NCBI GenBank assembly: GCA_944388865.1
Contig: CALXKM010000033.1
Span: forward strand, 62,001 to 126,000
Length of the DNA: 64,000 nucleotides
Direction: 5' to 3'
Origin: an uncultured Duodenibacillus sp.
Lineage (GTDB): Bacteria; Pseudomonadota; Gammaproteobacteria; Burkholderiales; Burkholderiaceae_F
The notes under the pieces: model-generated
Told to the model about the DNA's origin: nothing
Databases searched by the model: none
The model's input: only the letters and a program-made list of their open reading frames with translations
Shown: positions 63,077-64,000 of the stretch, one piece after another
Numbering within the stretch: the first letter of the stretch is position 1
Layout: every line of letters begins with the position of its first letter
Position numbers and translations under genes: made by a program

Positions 63077-64000
63077 ATGATTCTCGGTATGGTCGGCTGG
63101 CGCGGCATGGTCGGTAGCGTTCTGATGGGACGCATGCTCGAAGAAAATGATTTTGCCTGTGTCGACAAGACGATTTTCTTTTCGACCTCGGCAGCCGGCA
63201 GCAAGGCTCCTGAGGTGCGCGGTGCAGACCCCGTTCTTGCAGATGCAATGAGCGTGGATGCTCTGGCCGCATGCGACGTCATCATCTCTTGCCAGGGCGG
63301 CGACTACACCAAGGCAATGCACCCGAAGCTTCGAGAGTCGGGCTGGAAGGGGTATTGGATTGACGCGGCCTCTGCGCTTCGCATGCAGGACGATGCCGTT
63401 ATTGTTCTTGATCCCGTCAATCGCGCGGTGATTGATAAGAGTCTCAAGGAAGGCGTGCTCGACTACATCGGAGGCAACTGCACGGTGTCCTTGATGCTCA
63501 TGGCCATGGACGGCCTCATCAAGGCTGATCTGGTTGAATGGGTGAGCTCCATGACGTATCAGGCTGCTAGCGGCGCAGGTGCTCAGAACATGCGCGAGCT
63601 TTTGGCTCAGATGGGCTATCTGAATGCGGCCGTAAGCGACGAACTTTCTGATCCTCGTTCGGCCATTCTCGACATTGACCGCAAGGTCACCGATGCTTTG
63701 CATGCGCCTGACTTCCCGAAGGCGGCTTTTGGTCAGCCTTTGGCTGGCTCGCTTATTGCCTGGATTGACAAGGATCTCGGCAACGGACAGAGTCGTGAAG
63801 AATGGAAGGGCGGAGCTGAGGCCAACAAGATCCTGGGGCTGCCCGCCATGGGCAATCCCGGCTCGCTCATTGTCGAAGGTCTGTGCGTGCGCGTGGGCGC
63901 CATGCGCTGCCACAGCCAGGCACTTACCATCAAGCTCAAGAAGGATGTGAGCTGCGAAGAAATTGAAGATCTGCTTGATAATGCCAACGAATGGGCTTAC
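63077..64000 (+). CDS. asd: Aspartate-semialdehyde dehydrogenase, 3' end beyond window
   Basis: Enzyme of the lysine, methionine and threonine pathway that reduces aspartyl phosphate. The visible 308 residues begin [20 protein letters not shown], an NADP-binding motif typical of the E. coli-type Asd. The catalytic C135 lies in [10 protein letters not shown], and H-rich and substrate segments follow ([28 protein letters not shown]). GAGG at 63065-63068 precedes ATG 63077 by eight bases. The frame is still open at base 64000; the full protein is usually about 370 residues. Confidence 0.96.
   Translation, partial: MILGMVGWRGMVGSVLMGRMLEENDFACVDKTIFFSTSAAGSKAPEVRGADPVLADAMSVDALAACDVIISCQGGDYTKAMHPKLRESGWKGYWIDAASALRMQDDAVIVLDPVNRAVIDKSLKEGVLDYIGGNCTVSLMLMAMDGLIKADLVEWVSSMTYQAASGAGAQNMRELLAQMGYLNAAVSDELSDPRSAILDIDRKVTDALHAPDFPKAAFGQPLAGSLIAWIDKDLGNGQSREEWKGGAEANKILGLPAMGNPGSLIVEGLCVRVGAMRCHSQALTIKLKKDVSCEEIEDLLDNANEWAY

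Noticed and set aside
63020-63913. Open frame of 297 codons on the minus strand at the window end
   Set aside because: It is antisense to asd, whose NADP-binding motif, catalytic Cys and ribosome-binding site are clear on the plus strand.

Overview
This window looks like chromosomal DNA of a betaproteobacterium in Burkholderiales, most likely a gut-associated, oxygen-sensitive Sutterellaceae-type organism. That placement is an inference. It rests on the gene set and order (aroA-cmk-rpsA-ihfB; fba-purC-purE-purK-tsaC; leuC-leuD-leuB-asd; a FimV homologue beside truA), on anaerobic features (an Fnr with all four cluster cysteines, oxygen-independent HemN, a Tat-exported flavoprotein with a tetraheme cytochrome, FeoB ferrous-iron uptake), and on the moderately high GC content. 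Almost all of the window is intact housekeeping sequence. I see no CRISPR array, prophage, rRNA operon or recognisable defence island.

Layout. 1-3.5 kb: end of aroA, then cmk, rpsA and ihfB. 3.56-5.68 kb: one intact IS1634-like element (3623-5618) inside a 60-bp direct repeat that duplicates the ihfB terminator. 5.8-10.9 kb: fimV, truA, trxB and a Smr-domain gene. 11.3-14.2 kb: an ABC importer (lipoprotein, permease, ATPase). 14.2-18.6 kb: an MFS transporter, then a DUF3100 / small membrane protein / M20 amidohydrolase module. 18.9-20.8 kb: tetraheme cytochrome c and Tat flavoprotein. 21-31.5 kb: TauE-type transporter, tRNA-Arg(ACG), divergent LysR/LysE pair, gltX, metQ, purB, an LTXXQ-like periplasmic protein, DUF72, nitroreductase and acyl-CoA thioesterase. 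31.5-39.5 kb, minus strand: fba, dgkA, purC, purE, purK, tsaC, murI, and a MATE pump. 39.7-45 kb: fnr, hemN behind an FNR box, sbcB, and a hydroxyacid dehydrogenase. 45-48.4 kb: feoA-feoA-feoB behind three Fur-like boxes. 48.6-53.4 kb: a five-gene operon (circularly permuted ATP-grasp, alpha-E, transglutaminase, two AstE/AspA-like M14 proteins). 53.7-56.5 kb: nrdA-nrdB behind a pair of NrdR-like boxes. 56.6-64 kb: tsaD, a lipoprotein, a DMT exporter, leuCDB, and asd cut by the window edge.

The best candidate for an under-described system is the operon at 48.6-53.4 kb. Its first three genes are a known but biochemically unresolved trio, predicted to make or modify a peptide-like product. Here they are translationally linked to two tandem M14-like amidohydrolases; the first keeps its metal and catalytic residues, while the second has lost one zinc-ligand His and the catalytic Glu. 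That suggests an enzyme/pseudoenzyme pair acting on the trio's product. Other points of interest are the long target duplication of the IS, the DUF3100 module with a candidate FNR site, the short NrdA without an ATP-cone, and the split of leuCDB-asd from fimV-truA with an IS at the fimV side.
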